From Erodium maritimum (lineage: Eukaryota; Streptophyta; Magnoliopsida; Geraniales; Geraniaceae), in NCBI GenBank assembly GCA_963921825.1, contig OY997596.1, positions 1,183,001 through 1,247,000 on the forward strand: a stretch of 64,000 nt of DNA, read 5' to 3'. Below the pieces are notes generated by a model. That model did no database searches. It was not told the DNA's origin and saw only the letters and a list, made by a program, of their open reading frames with translations. Within the stretch, counting starts at the first letter, position 1. Each line of letters starts with the position of its first letter. The translations under genes and the position numbers were made by a program. This document shows, piece by piece, positions 1-18,700 of this stretch.

Positions 1-161
1 GCGTCTTGCGTTCACTTCGTTCACTACTCTCCGCTTCTCTGCTGTTTTCGCTTTCGCCCCGTGAAGCTCTGAACCGGTCAACGATCCTCTCCGGCGATCT
101 CCGATCCTCCGTGAACTGATCTCTCTTGCTCGCCGTAGCTAATCGGAGAACGTGCCGAACA

Positions 162-4550
<4,389 letters not shown>

Positions 4551-5600
4551 AAAATGATGGTACGCACGCATCTCCTTTGTGATAAAAACCTCGTGCGGGA
4601 ATTGATGGATTTCATAAAAAAATTATTTTCTCAACTGATCGAAGTTTTTATTATTTTCCTTCTTTTTCCCTTACTCACAAACTGATATGAGACGTATAGT
4701 TACATGCAATAAAAAAACAGTAGGTTAGAAATCTTGGTACAAACAATAGGTTAGGATTAAATTAAGAAATAGATGTATAATTACTGTTTCCTTGTAGCAT
4801 TTTTTTGGGGATGGGTTTATAAAACATTTGAATATACACTTGCAATAAAACCCTGTGCTAGAATTGGTGATTCCGAAATATAATTTTTTTTTGCTTATTA
4901 AAGTTTTTGTTACTTTATTTTTTCCCCTTGAACGCGAATTACAATTTGATGCATACTAGAGAACTTGGTATAACTACTCAAGTATATAGCTTTGATTTAA
5001 TCCTGAACTTTGTTCTTGTTACATTTTTTCTGAGTTGAGTTGTTAAAACCTCTACTGAATTTGAACTTGGAATCTAAAACCTTTGTTTTATTTATTTAAG
5101 GGATTATTGCAAAAAGTTACCTTTATATTGCAAAAAAGTGCTATGTACTTGTGTTTTGTTGTTCTTTGTATAAATTTGTTTCAAAATGATGATTTTACCC
5201 TGGATATTTAAATTTTAAAAATGATAGTTAAAGAACAACAAATCCAAATCTTCATCTCTTAAACTTTTTACCCTTTGCATTACTTATTCTTTTAAATTTA
5301 AATTGTGAGGATGAAAGCACTATTTTATATAAATTGTGAGAAAAAGGCAAGTTCGTTTTGAGCTATAGAAGATAAATACCTTGACCTATGGGGTTTGAGC
5401 ATTGGGGCTTTGTGTAAGGTTTAATAATCTATGTACTTATGCAGGCTGAACGAGACATGAAGATTGGTCAAACGATTCTGGTGATTCTGAAGCATGATCG
5501 AAAAGAAATAAAGGGGAGTGTGGAAATTCTATTCCGAGATGCGGCGAGGAATTTTAATTTACCGTTCATGATATCATGTTACCAACTCTTTCATTATTAG
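4551..5600 (+). other. ICDH 3'UTR with a probable 3'UTR intron
   Basis: Just after the ICDH stop a donor-like GTACGC occurs at 4560. An acceptor TTATGCAG ends at 5444, followed by a purine-rich stretch and an AATAAA at 5507-5512. This reads as a 3'UTR interrupted by a roughly 885-bp intron. The putative intron also carries a partial copy (from about 5100) of the GGGATTATTGCAAAAA repeat family seen in the kinase-gene introns. Splicing is inferred from signals only. Confidence 0.45.
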
Positions 5601-7301
5601 TGATTTTCCCATGGACAACATGTTTTATGTGCTTTAATTCTGATCATGTCGGCTTAAACTTTAGCGAGTTAAGCAACCGTTGGAAGTTGATTATGATTCG
5701 ATGCAATGACGAGTTATGTTATATTTTGAACCAAATTAAGCGACAATGTTGGGCTCATTTATTGAAATTAAATATTAGTGGTAGAGCACCCATAAGTGGA
5801 TGTCGATTCAGTAGAGTTGAATAGGAAATTTTTTAGGGATTCTGTAGAGATGAATCGGAGAAGTTTTTGGGTTGATTTAGGGGGTGGGAGTTGATTTTAC
5901 AGGGTTGAATCATCTTAACGACTCTGCTATGCCCAATTTTTATTTCGTGGTCAATTACTGGTCAAAATATATTTTTCAAGAGTCAAAAGATAACTAGTCG
6001 TTGGCGCCGGCATATGGTGTCGTCGGTAACGTAACCGACGTACCTATCCGCCTTTTCGTTACCATCTGTCAGTAGTAATCTGTCGTCGCTTTGTCTTCGT
6101 CCGTATTGATCCGTCAACGAACTGCCTACGACTGAAGATGCTCTAAGTTTTTTTTGATAAGCGAATACCAGTTTTTGACGGACTCCTATGAAACATCTTA
6201 ACTGACTCTGCTATGCCAGTTTTTATTTCCACACAAATTTGTTTTTCAGAAAGAAAACAATTCTCATTTGTAAAGGAAATACATTTTTTTGATTGTTTAA
6301 TATTTCATCCTAACAACTCTATCAATCTTTGTTTGAGAGAGAAAATGCACATCACATAGATACCAATAACTATAAAAAATTGGGATGAACAGTTTTACAA
6401 ATATAAAATTTTGTACATCTTTACAAAAATTACAGTCATGGTTTTTGTAACATGTTCTATAACAATCCTAAAACTAAATATTTTCCAATTTTGATTAACT
6501 TTCACAGGAGAAAAAAGCCGTCTTTTTTTATCTTTGAACAAGACCATCTTCAAGGCGGATTGGAGAGAGTGTCTTGAATCTTATCTTAATGAAACTAACA
6601 TACGTGGGTAAATGACTGAACAAGTATAATCATGCTTTGCTTAATACAAAGACAATCGCCTGTATAAATCGTCTACTCGATACACAAACGAGTCAGAATG
6701 AAAGGACCATAGTCACATGACCATATAACTCTGGTTTCAAAATAATTCCCGGCTAAACTATTAGTCATGAAACGCCGAATTTGCAAAAACAAGGGGGCAA
6801 ATGATGATTTAACTGATTCTCTCTCCTCATGTTGATAATTTCATCGAAGTCGATTCTCTCTCTTCTCTCAGTCTCTTCCTCTCTCAACCATTCTTCTACT
6901 GTCACATGTTGATTTTGATAAGAATGGACCCGCCGAGTCTGACCTCTAATACAAGACCCGCCAAACCTAACCTCCACTGCAAGAGCTACTGAATCTGACC
7001 TTAGACCATTCACAGTGGGTCTTCTGCGCGTCGAATAGGGGCGTTGAATCCTTAATTTTTTGGGGAAAAGCCTAAAAAATTACGATTCGTAGGCTTCGAC
7101 CACGTAGAGAGTTTAAAAATTCGTCGACCGTTTATTCGAATCCAATGTCGAATTCTCTTATAAAGAATCGCTACGTAACAACTAATAATTTTAAAAAATA
7201 TTAAATGATTGAGTCGATTCGGCATACCTTTTTCCTCATTTTTGTTTAATTTGATTGGGATTATTCGGTCTAATCCCACATCTGATCCACTGTCGTTGCT
7301 C
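5601..7301. other. Intergenic DNA, no gene seen
   Basis: AT-rich with only short unsupported reading frames. A stretch near 5909 (CATCTTAACGACTCTGCTATG) recurs with changes near 6194, which suggests an old local duplication or repeat. The last 250 bp before the Harbinger element has no recognisable coding content. Confidence 0.5.
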
Positions 7302-7304
7302 TTA

Positions 7305-9611
7305 GAGCATGTACAACGGGTCGGACCCGCGCCCCACTCCGTGCGCGCCCGGACCGCGGCACGCGGGCCGACCCGCTGTGGAGGCCGAAAAACGCGCGCC
7401 CGCTCCCCATTTTCGCGCTCCCGCCCCCCTCTGTGCGTGCCGCGTGCCCCGTCTGCTGTCCGCTGGCCGGTCCCGCTCCCTGCGCGCCGTCGCTGCTATG
7501 GCAGCCTGTGGCTGCGCCACGTGGGCCGACCGTTGGCAACAGTCGGTTTCTAACGGCTACATTTTTTTTTAATTCAAAAATCAATAAAAACTAACCCCAT
7601 AAATACCCCTCTTCACTCTCATTTTTTCCACACCACTCTCTACTTTCACTCTCCAATTTCACTCTCATCTTCCCAAATTATCCTCTCTCGTTTCAATTAT
7701 TCGCGTGAAAAATGTCGGGCGAAGCTGGGTCTCGTGTACATTCAGCTGGTGACGAAGTAGGATTCACGGAGGACGAACTGGCATGAGGTTTCGGAGACAT
7801 TCTAACGGGCAATCGCTCCGTCTCCCCAAACTCGAACCCGGGGTCGAGTTCAGGTTAGTGCAAACTTATTATTTATGTAACGTAATTTTTGTACTTATTT
7901 TATTGTATTAATGCATTACATTCATTTTTTTGATTAATTATTTGCACTTATTTTATTATTTTATTTTTTAGCACTTAATTTATTGTTTTAAAATATTTGT
8001 ATCAGGGCAATACCGTCCCCAACAATATCAAATGGCGCCAGGGTTCCAAGTGCCATCACATTGGACCATGCCCCCACAAGGTTTCCAGATGCCACCGTTC
8101 CAACCACAATCACAATGGGGGATGGGAACCCAATTCTACAACTACGAGGGTCATCCACTACCCGACGTACAAACCCCCCAACCATCCTCTGCCGGACCTT
8201 CCTAACGACGAGCCCGAGCCCCTGCTGCCCGAGCCCAACCCCGAGGCCAACCCCAAGATCCAGATCCGGATGGCCGGACATTCAGCAAGCAGGAGGACGA
8301 TTGGCTCATAACTTGCTGGTTGAGTTCTTCGAAAGACGCCATCAAGGGCAACTCCCAAACCGGCACCACATTCTGGTGCGAAGTTACAAAGAAATACAAC
8401 TCGAAGGGAGGTTTCCCAGTGCGACGGTGGGAAGCTATCAAGAAACGTTGGGGCAGAGGTTCCTCTCAGACAAAGAGGTTCCTCGGCTATTTGAAGAAGT
8501 CCAAGGAGGAGAAACCGAGCGGCGCCAACCAGGCAGAGCACATGAAACGTGCGAAGGAACTATGGGAGGGGGCAGGGAAAGTGATTAGGGACCACCCACT
8601 AAAGTTCGACCTGGATCATTGGGTGGAGAGGCTCGAGGGCGTCTCGAAGTTCACTGCCCACGAGGGCACAATGGAAAATGTACGCCGTCAAGTACGCCAA
8701 CAACGACAGCGGTTGGATGAGGCTGGGGCTTACAACTCAACCCCACCTACAAGCACAGGGGAGGAGGGCACACCTCTCAGTAGTGAGTCCCAACTACCAG
8801 AATGGGGAGGAAGCGAGAACTACGAGGGGACTCAGGTCCCTCTCAGCGACACACCCCCATCCCCTGAGGCCGCCCCAAGTCCCCCTCGCCGACCGCAAGG
8901 GAAGAAGGCAACGAAGGCCGCAAAGAAGGGGGTCGTTCTCACGACCCAAATGTCTGCCTTCGCCGAACTGGAGCGTGCACGAATCGACGCTGAACGTGCA
9001 CGGTTTGAGACTCAACGTTCACGTGGCGAACAACAGGAAAATAAGTTTCGCATGATACAAGCATTAACCCAACAGTGAGAAGCAAACATCGCCAACTACA
9101 AGGCCCTGGTGGGGACGGATACATCTTCCTACGACGAAGAGGCGTTGGCAGACCATAAGTTTTGCAAGACCCAAGTGCGAAGACTCATCACTAGCCTTGA
9201 AGCCCAAATTGATGATCTTCGAAGCCAACCCCCACCACCAGATGTCGACCCAACAGAGGATGATTCTTGAACTTGTATTTTGTTTTGGGTTGTATTTAAA
9301 GGGATTGAATAAAATTAGAAGTTCATTAATATTCGTGTTGAATTTATTAATTATTGATTGTCATTAATTATTTATTTCCAAAATTGTTTAAATTATGACT
9401 AAATTAAACGGTTTCTGATAACGAATTAAATAAAACAGGAAAATATCAAATAATAATCCAGTCAACACTGTTCTGAACTCACATGGCCTCAGAGGTCATT
9501 TCTGTTGTAGAACACCCACTTTTCTGCACTCACACTCCCCGACTTTTGTCCAGTCAGCACAAGGGCCTCAGGGTCAGGGCTTCACGAAGGGCCGTTCTGT
9601 TGTACATGCTC
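7305..9611 (+). mobile_element. PIF/Harbinger-type DNA transposon relic
   Basis: Begins GAGCATGTACAACGG and ends with the inverted counterpart TTGTACATGCTC. It is flanked by the 3-bp duplication TTA (7302-7304 and 9612-9614), typical of the PIF/Harbinger superfamily. It is 2,307 bp, GC-rich at its left end, and carries only a broken ORF1-like gene; no DDE transposase is visible, so it is non-autonomous. The same termini and TTA duplication flank the 442-bp element in GAD intron 6 (32511-32952), so the two belong to one family. Confidence 0.85.
7712..9270 (+). pseudogene. Broken Harbinger ORF1 (Myb/SANT-like, NAM-associated domain)
   Basis: The frame opens at ATG 7712 (MSGEAGSRVHSAGDE) but meets TGA at about 7784. 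An apparent GT-AG intron lies between about 7855 and 8005. A proline/glutamine-rich segment follows and hits TAA at about 8203. The core 8280-8660 reads FSKQEDDWLITCW, then TFWCEVTKKYN, RRWEAIKKRWG and a GANQAEHMKRAKELW segment. This order is the Myb/SANT-like plus NAM-associated arrangement of plant Harbinger ORF1 proteins, often auto-annotated as glutathione S-transferase T3-like. An ALTQQ stop near 9077 precedes a C-terminal coiled-coil-like tail ending at 9270. The several in-frame stops make it a relic of a DNA-binding partner of a transposase. Confidence 0.75.
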
Positions 9612-9650
9612 TTAACCATAGAGATGCTCTAAAAAAATCGGAAAAAAGAA

Positions 9651-9670
9651 TATATATATATATATATATC
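9651..9670. repeat. (AT)n microsatellite
   Basis: About 10 AT units immediately upstream of the ABC1K gene. Confidence 0.9.
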
Positions 9671-9776
9671 AGAAAAATCTCGGACCAAGGTCAAAATAAT
9701 AAGTCAAAACGCCCGAGTCACCGACTCAGTGTTCCGACTCGGACTCCGTCTTTGTCCTCTCACTCTGCGTTCCAAA

Positions 9777-12700
9777 ATGTACCAACGGTACAGAACTTTC
9801 AAGCTTCCCGGGAAGGCGACGACGACGGTTGGTCTACTCGCAGCCACCGGACTCACTTTCCATGCTTCAAACCCAGATTTTCTCTCGTTTTCTCGCGATT
9901 CTCCCAACAATTTTCCCGAGAAAGTTAGGGCTGGCGTCCATGGCATCGTTCGCACGTCCCGAGCTGTCTCCACCGTCTGATTCCTCTATATTCACTCGCT
10001 GTTTTGTTGACCTCTCTTCTTCTCTACTGGTTTGATTGATCTTTTTCTGTTGTTCTCTGTGATCTGCAGATGGTTGTTACAGTTGTGGACTACAAGATCT
10101 CTTTGCGCGGAGTTCCAGGAAATTCTGAAGAGTACAGCCGCAAATTGTCTGAGGTTTGTTTTTCAATTTCGTCGTCTAATTGTTGGCTTGTTTTCAGTTT
10201 GAGATCAGTTTGGTTTTGGTTAAAATTGCACTGTGGCACTGTATCAGATGCGAAGTTTAAGATCAATTTGGTTTCTGAGAAACAGTAGAGATCGTTGTTG
10301 AAGTTGTTTAGCTAAATTGCACGGTCGCACTGTATCAGACGCCAAGTTTGAGATCAATTTGGTTTGTGAGAAACTGTATAGATCGTTGCTGAAGTTTGGT
10401 TGAATTGCACGGTCGCACTGTATCAGATGCCAAGTTTGAGATCAATTTGGTTTCTGAGAAACTGTAGAGATCTTTGTGGAAGTTGTTTGGTCAAATTGCA
10501 CGGTCGCACCTTATCAGATGCCAAGACTTTGGTCAAATCTTGGTTTAGGGGGATTAAGTTCATATGAAACTGTATAAATGGCTGTAAGAGTTGTATAATG
10601 GTCAATTTGTACCTTAGCACTGGTTGGACTTCTAAGACCTAGGTCAAATCCTGGTTTGGGGATGAGTTTCTTGTGAAGCTGTTTATAAGTGGTAGTAAGA
10701 TTTGTTTATTGGTCAAATAGTAGGTTCACACTGTTTCAACTAGAAAGAACTAGGTCAAATCCTTGGTTTCGGGGGGGCTTAGGTTCATATACAACCATAA
10801 TGTGATGTGATTGGGAGTGATGAATATTTAATTTGTGGTGCTTAGGTTCATGTGCGGTCGGCTCAGAGAATTTTGAAGTTATGTGAAGCCAATAAAGGGT
10901 TCTATGTGAAAGCTGGTCAATTTGTTGCAGCCTTGCGACAAGTTCCCAAAGAATACTCGTCAACCCTTTCTTCATTACAGGATCAGGTTCTAAATTTACT
11001 TTATGTTTGTTCTTGTTCAGCCGAGATAGATTTCATGTAATTGCTTTTCATGCTAATCTCTGGGGTTCGTTAATGTGTCAGGCAGTTCCTTATCAATTCA
11101 AAGCTATAAAACAAGCACTGATAAGTAATTTGGGGAAAGATTTGTCTGAACTGTAAGTTTGTAAATCAACTAAGATTATCAATTACTTTGGTTAAATCAT
11201 TTTCATGTTTGGTGTGGTTATGTCTGTATGATGCTTTTGCTTAACTAGAACAACCATTCTTTTGTAAATAATGATTCTGATTTAATTGATTTTGGATATC
11301 TTAAGCTCTTCTTATGTTTGTGTTATTAGTGTGTGGTGTATTAAAATGAGATTATGTCCTTAACTACAAAAATGAGAATGGATTCATGGACATTATTAGG
11401 CATCATTCTAGTCTTTGATCATCCTACTCGTGGTGATCAAATATTCGGGTATTGTGTGTATGTTTGTAAATCATCTTGTACACGCCTTTTTTGTGCCTTC
11501 ACAGTGACAAACTGGCAATACCTGTTAGAGAAGAACCAAAAAGATAAGGAGTTAGTTGGAGTAGGACATGCAATAATAGAAGACATAGATTTAGCACTGA
11601 ATGGGTTTCTCCTCTTTACATGTTTCTGTCGGAGAAGGATTTAAACGTTAGACATACTTCAGTACCAGCTCGCTTTTGGCTTCTTAGCCTTGGTGCAGTT
11701 CTTGCTGATCACTTGTGCAAGTAATTCTGTATCGTGAGATGATTTCTACCCCTTTCCTTTTTTTCCTCTTAAGCCATTCCCTTATCTTCCAATTCCTTTC
11801 ATGGCATTCACTGCACATGCCACAGTCCAAATTCATAATTTCCAAATTCAAATTTCATCAACCTATCTTTTATGTAATTTTTTGTGCAAGTGTCGGTTTT
11901 GTGCTTGAAAGGCTGACCATTCTTGTGTTTCAACCCATTCAACCACTGTCCGTCCTATCTGACATAGGTATCTATTTGCATATTTTTTTGCTCAGATTTT
12001 TGTCATTTGATGAACAACCAATAGCTGCTGCATCTATTGCTCAAGTACACCGTGCTACGCTGAAAGATCATCAAGAAGTAGCAATTAAGGTTGGTTTGCA
12101 AAGGATTATTGGACTGACTGATCATTCTTTAGTTTCTATCTTCATATGATTAGTTAATAATAATAATTGAATGGGATTAGTGGGATTGACGGAATAGGAA
12201 TGACTTGCATGACCATTGTTTCAACCTGAAGTTTTTCCTCAGCAATTAATATTTGAAACATAGTCCATGCTGGTGGCATATGAATATGTTCATGAATTGT
12301 TTAATATATATACTAGAGATTCATGAATAAAATGAAAAGGCTAGTCATCATTTGTCTACGTCATATTTTTATGTTTAGTTTTTGACTTTGTTGTGGCTAA
12401 GAAACAGTTTCTTTTTTCCCATTGTTTGTTTATTTCTGCTCCTTTAAACAGTTTTATATGGTATCTATTGGTGAGTGTCTCTTTCTCTGAAGCTCTCAAT
12501 ACCCGACTAATTTTTCTTTGGACAAAGGTACAATACCCTGGTTTGATCGACCAGATGAAGCTAGACACAACAACCATGTCTTTCCTTTCTGAGTCTGTTG
12601 CATGGGTATGTGCTATCTCCAAATTCTAATAAATTTTGAAATTCACATGACATACAAGGTTGCCATTTTCTCAGTTTTGTTTCTTTTGAGGTTAAAAGAG

Positions 12701-15700
12701 TGCAAGGGATTCTTTATTTATTAAATAATGCATTGTGCTTTGCCATATATATTTTACCCGTAATACTGACCTCTAGTCCAGGAAACCAATCACTTAAATC
12801 ATTTGGTCAAGTAGGCATTGGTATTCCTTGCCTCAATGTCCGTTTGGGGTTCCCTTTTGTTGTCTGTTTGGAATGCCAATGCTTGATATTTCTTAATTGC
12901 CTGTCATTTTGCTCTTAATGGGTGGTTAGATTTCTTCCAGGAATGTGTTAGGACCCCGACTTCTGGATCGTGTTATGGGACCTTGATACGACTTGAGACC
13001 GATCCCAAGGTTTTGCGCGAGCGAACCCTTGTTCTTCTTTCTCCCAATGGTAGCTAAACTCGAGCTCGTGAGAGAGAACTCGAAGATCTCTTGAATAAAC
13101 TAATCTTGAATAAACTAATAGTAGTGATTATAATTCTGCATAAAACTTTATTCCTCTCTTATGGTTTATATAGCCATAGAGTAACCAGAAACACAATCCT
13201 ACTATAATTGTACTACCCAAAGTCTATCCAAATCCTATTACAAAATGCAAAGTCTATCCAAATCCTATTACAAAATGTAACTAATCCAAATACTTATTGT
13301 AACTAATCCAAATACTTAAAGGGTTCCTCAGCCGACTTTTCTCTATTGTGGTGGGCTTATCCCATCCCGTTACGGTCCGTAAAGCCCATAACAGAATGTT
13401 TACCCTCTGACTTGACAGGTTCAGCATGAGCATGTTAGGCACACATCTTTGCCTCATTATCTAGTCTAATTGATCCTTAGGTCTTTGTTTCTGAGACTAC
13501 TTATTCAACTTTCACTATCATTATTTCTATGCTGCTATTTCTTATTATTTATTTCTATCCCCTGATTTTTCTTGTATGCTCAAGACACCTAGTTATATAC
13601 CAAATATTTCCTCATTCCATCTACAGTTGTTCACTGAATACAGGTTTAACTGGCTTGTAACAGAGTTTGCCGGTGCTATTTCCTTGGAACTTGGTGAGTA
13701 ATATGATTATTGTGGTTTCGACTTCAAACTGTGTATTTTATTTCTGGTGGAACTTTCGTATTATATCCTGTTTTCTACCTCAGCTTCACACTATTCCTCT
13801 TACTTGATCTTATTGGTATAGAAGTTCATAAATGGTGATAGAAAATGGGGGTAATTACACGATACATCGGTCAACTTTACACTTAAATCAAGGTACAACA
13901 GTGAAGTTTTAAACTCATCATGTTACACCGTAAGGATCACAATCTTTCACCGTCAATGAAAACTGACGAAAATCATCCAAAAAGTCATCATGTGCCATCC
14001 AAAATTACAAAATTTTCATTACATCAAGACAATTAATACAAAATATTAAAGAATAAAAAAATATAAAAAAAGAGGGAGGGAGATGGAGTCTCGACGACAC
14101 CAACCAAGCTTCTGTCTTCTCCGATGTCTCCGGCCATGATCTTCTGCTCATCTTCTCTGCCGAGGAACCAAGCCAGTTATCAAGTGGACCAGCTAAGACC
14201 AACGTCCATCTTCACCTGTTCCTCTTTTAAAACCCTAGCAAAATCCGGAGACCTGTTCTGTTCCGGTAAGATGTTCCTCTCTGGCGAACTACTCTTCTTC
14301 TCCAGCCATTGTTTACAGGATTGGCCTTTTAATTTATCTGGTGACTTGCACCAACGTTGCCGGCAGCTGAATGTGAATGATGCGGAGGGTTTCTCACTGG
14401 GGAAGCGTCGATGTGTCTTCACCTATATTTTTTTATAGCAAAATCTGATGTTTAAAGCGGCATATTGGACAATTTACACAAAAATGAATATGTTATTAAC
14501 TGTGAAACGTTATTATACTTTAGCAGTGTAACATGGTAAGTTTGAAAATTAACCATTGTAATGCGATTTAAGTGCGAAGTTGACCGATGTATCATGTAAT
14601 TACCCCTAGTCCCTAGAAAATGTGTTCTGAGTCATTATTCTATATTGTTGAAATAATTTTTCATTTCTATTGTGGCGGTACAGATTTCATTCAGGAGGCA
14701 AGAAATTGTGAAAGAACAGCCAAAAACTTTGAAAACAATAGAACTGTTAAGGTTCCTCAAGTATTCTGGGTATGGTAGTTCAATCATCGATTTAGTGTCC
14801 ATTTATTAGCTAATTTGTGCTCTTTAGTAATTACATTTCTACACTTGTGATGCTATTTATGTCACGACTCATGATAAGCTAGTACTTTAAAATGTCTACA
14901 GGACATGACCACTAGTCAGGTTCTGACAATGGAATTCTGCGCAGGTCACAAGGTGAGACATTATTTTAACCTGGTTCACATGTGGGTAGCATATTTATGA
15001 TTTTTTGAACTTCAATTTGATTCAGAATGTTCTTTACGTGTATTTGGGGGGGGGGGGGGGGGGGGGGGGGGGGTCAAAGGATAAAGAATGAAATCTATTG
15101 ATGGAGATGATTGTCCAAAATTAACCACACACAATAACCTGAGGCCTGGAACTTAAATACCCAGCATATGTTACACCCAGACAAACAAATTCAGTGAGTT
15201 AAGTATCCACCCTATAAATATTGTAACCGATGCGTTATTTTAAATGGATGTCTCATCATGCTCGTTACATATTGTCCTGAAAATGACTTCTAAAAGTTAA
15301 ATCAATTCCTTGATAATACTATGCATGTGTTTCAGTTATATGCAGTTAGATTGTACATTATGACTTCTCATTGTTAGTTAGCTTTCAGGTTGATGATGTG
15401 GAGTTTTTGAAGGAAATGGGAATAAATCCAACAAAGGTCCGTTGTTTGGTTTGACAATATCATATAATCTTTTTATTAAGTTTCTAAGTCTAATATTGAA
15501 GTTTTGTCTCAATCTCCAAGAAATTTTTGTCATTGATCATGTTCAAGTCTACTATTGTGTTGTAGGTTGCGAAAGCATTGCTAGAAGTATTTGCTGAAAT
15601 GATATTCATCCATGGTTTTCTGCATGGAGATCCGCACCCCGGCAATATTCTAGTTTCCCCTGGTGGTCAGAATGGCTTTTCGTTGGGTACGTAATCTTAT

Positions 15701-18700
15701 TATTCAATATAATCATTTCATTATTTCAGGGAATAATCTCACAAAAGTACATTAATCTTTTCACATTTCTCACTTAACCACACTAAACTTCCAAATATTC
15801 TCATTTTACTCTATTATGGTAATAAATGACCAAAATACCCTTAATTAATTTTCAAACCTACTCTAAATTTCCTGAATTGTTTTAGGGGTATTTTTGTCAT
15901 TTATCACCAAAATAGGGCAAAGTGAGAAACTTGAAAAGGCAGTGTAGTAAAATGAGAAGGGTGACTAGTTTAGTATACTTTTGTGGGATTATCCCTTATT
16001 TCAATGTGTTGGGTAATGAACTACTACTAGTGAGTACAAAACAACTCACCTCTTCTTCCATGGATAAATTTTGCAGTTCTTTTAGATCATGGAATCTACA
16101 GACAGTTGGATGAAGAATTTAGGGTGGACTATTGTGAACTCTGGAAGGCTTTGATTTATCTAGATTCAGATAAAATTCAGCAACTTGGTGAAAAATTTGG
16201 TGTTGGGATGTACTCTAAATACTTTCCTCTTATATTCACGGGAAGAACAATTGACAGGTACTGCTCTTACTTTGCTAAATTGTTTCATTACAGTTTGCTA
16301 CTGTTCTTTTGTAACTTATATCATCTCATTACTATTGTATCATAGTTGTATCAACTCGCCACCCTAAACATTACTTTTGTATCAATTCGCTACGGTAAAC
16401 TTTCATTTTGTATCAATTTACCCTTAAGTTCGTCAAAAATGATGGGAAAAAACTCATTTATTTCAAAAATATTGGTGGAATAAAAAAGTCCAAAATTTTA
16501 GAAAAATGATACTACTCAATTTTTCAAAAATTATGATTTCTTAACATAGATATGTTCGACATATGAGGCAAATTTAACACTATTTTGGACGGTGATACGT
16601 GATGAACGTTTAGGGTGGTACTTGATACAACTTTGAAATGACAATAATGAAATAATATAACTGTTCGAGTTACAAAAGAATATAGTAGTGAACTGTAATT
16701 TCCCCTAATATTCCTTAAAACTAACAAGGGAAATAGATTTTTTATCATGTGTGTTGTACTGGATTCGAATACTTCATCTTATGTTGTGTAGTACATTATT
16801 ATGAAGTTATAACTAGTGTGATACTCATTAGATATTTTGATTTTCACTCTTGCTAACGGCACATTGACCTGATTAGAGCATGAACTACCTCTCCAATAAA
16901 CTTAACGGGAAAGAGCAACATTAGAGCTATTATTTTTTCCTTGATAAGTTGTAGAGATAATTGCACAAGAATACCTTGAGGTTTTCACTTTTGCAACTTG
17001 TAACTCTCTTCTTTGGTAATTGCAAAAAAGAGCCCTGAACTTGTCAATTTGTTGGACTTTGTATAAATTTGTTTCAAAATGACAATTTTACCCTTGAAAA
17101 TTTTAGTTTAAAAATGACATGTAAAAAAACAAAATCCCTTAAATTTCTTGTTCTTTGTATGGTACAAAAAGGAAGAAAATGAAGGGATATGAAATTTCGG
17201 ATTTTTTTTGTTTTTTACTTGTTATTTTTTAATTTAAATTTGAAGGGTAAAATCATCATTTTATACTAAGTACAACGAAACTACAAATTACCAAAGAAGA
17301 GGGCTACAAATTGCAAAAGATGAATAACTTAGTTAGGGCCCTTTTTTGCAATTATCCCTAAGTTATACTTACGTTCTCTGAACTGTACTTTAGAACTATT
17401 ATTTTTTCCTTGATAAGTTGTACTTCTGTTATCTGAACTGGACTTTTTTACTAATTTGGTTAACAGTAAATCATCTCTTGGAGGGGAGATGCCGATGGAA
17501 GAGAAAACAAATCTAAGGAAAGAGTTGAAATCTCTGAAGATGGAAGATATATCTTCATTTATGGAATCACTTCCACCTGATTTTCTTGCCATCTTGCGCA
17601 CAGAGTGAGAAAATATTCTATCTTTTTGTGGCATTATTTGCTAACTAAAGATGTAATTTCCCGTCTTATTACATTTCTTACTGATTCTTCTTTCTAGTGG
17701 ACTACTAAGGTCAACTGTCAGCAAACTCGGCGCCCCTCAACGAATAAGATTGCTGGCCTACGCTAAATATGCTCTCCGTGGTCTATCCCCAAAGTCGAGT
17801 TACAACTCTAGTAAGTCATTAAAACAAATATAATGACCCATATATATATGCAGAACTTTGAAATGTAAATTGTAAATCCACATGTATATACGCATACAAT
17901 CAACTGTAAACTCAACCTTGAAATGTAAATTGTAAACCAATATAAGCCATTAGATCAAGTATAATTGATGGTCCAGGTTAAAAAAAATCATTAATGGCAT
18001 GAATTGTAAATATGCAAAACTTTGCATTTTCTTTTTATTATTATTACTATTAAAACATCCTAAAAAGCATGGTCGTTGGATCCACTTGATCTAATGGCCC
18101 AAATGGGTTTACAATTTACATTTTAAGAATGGTTTACAGTAGGTAGTGTCCCTATATATATGTATATGTATATATTAATACATGAGGGGAACACATTTGA
18201 GAACCCCCAAGGTTGGAAACTAATTGTGGCTACAGGATTGCAATTTTGACGACTGATATTAAGGTTGGGACGTTCCAAACATAAATCCAATGTTGAGTCA
18301 AGTTTGCAAACATCTTAGTCGTTAAAAACTTCAATCTAATGGACACAGGTGATTTTCAGTTTTCAATACATATATTAAAGAAAAAAAATATAGCAATCGT
18401 TTAGTAAAATAAGATAGTTTCAAACATATTTTAATTCATGTTATGTGAAATTAATTGTGTTTGAAAAATGAATATGACTTGCTATCGATATTCTTTTATC
18501 GTGTTTGTGTTACACAAATTGCCATACACACTTTCGAGTTGCATGTGAAATATAGTTTACCGAGTTTGACTGATTTCCACCTGTGAAACTAGGTGGTTAA
18601 GTTTGACCAAGTTCTAGAGGAGATATTGGGATTTCTAAACACTCTTGAGATAGTTTTTGAATGGCCTTTAGACTATGATCTGACCGGGACAGAGTTGAAT

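Noticed and set aside
7209..7584. Overlapping open frames on both strands at the Harbinger left end
   Set aside because: GC-rich terminal sequence with few stops; no conserved domain and mutually overlapping.
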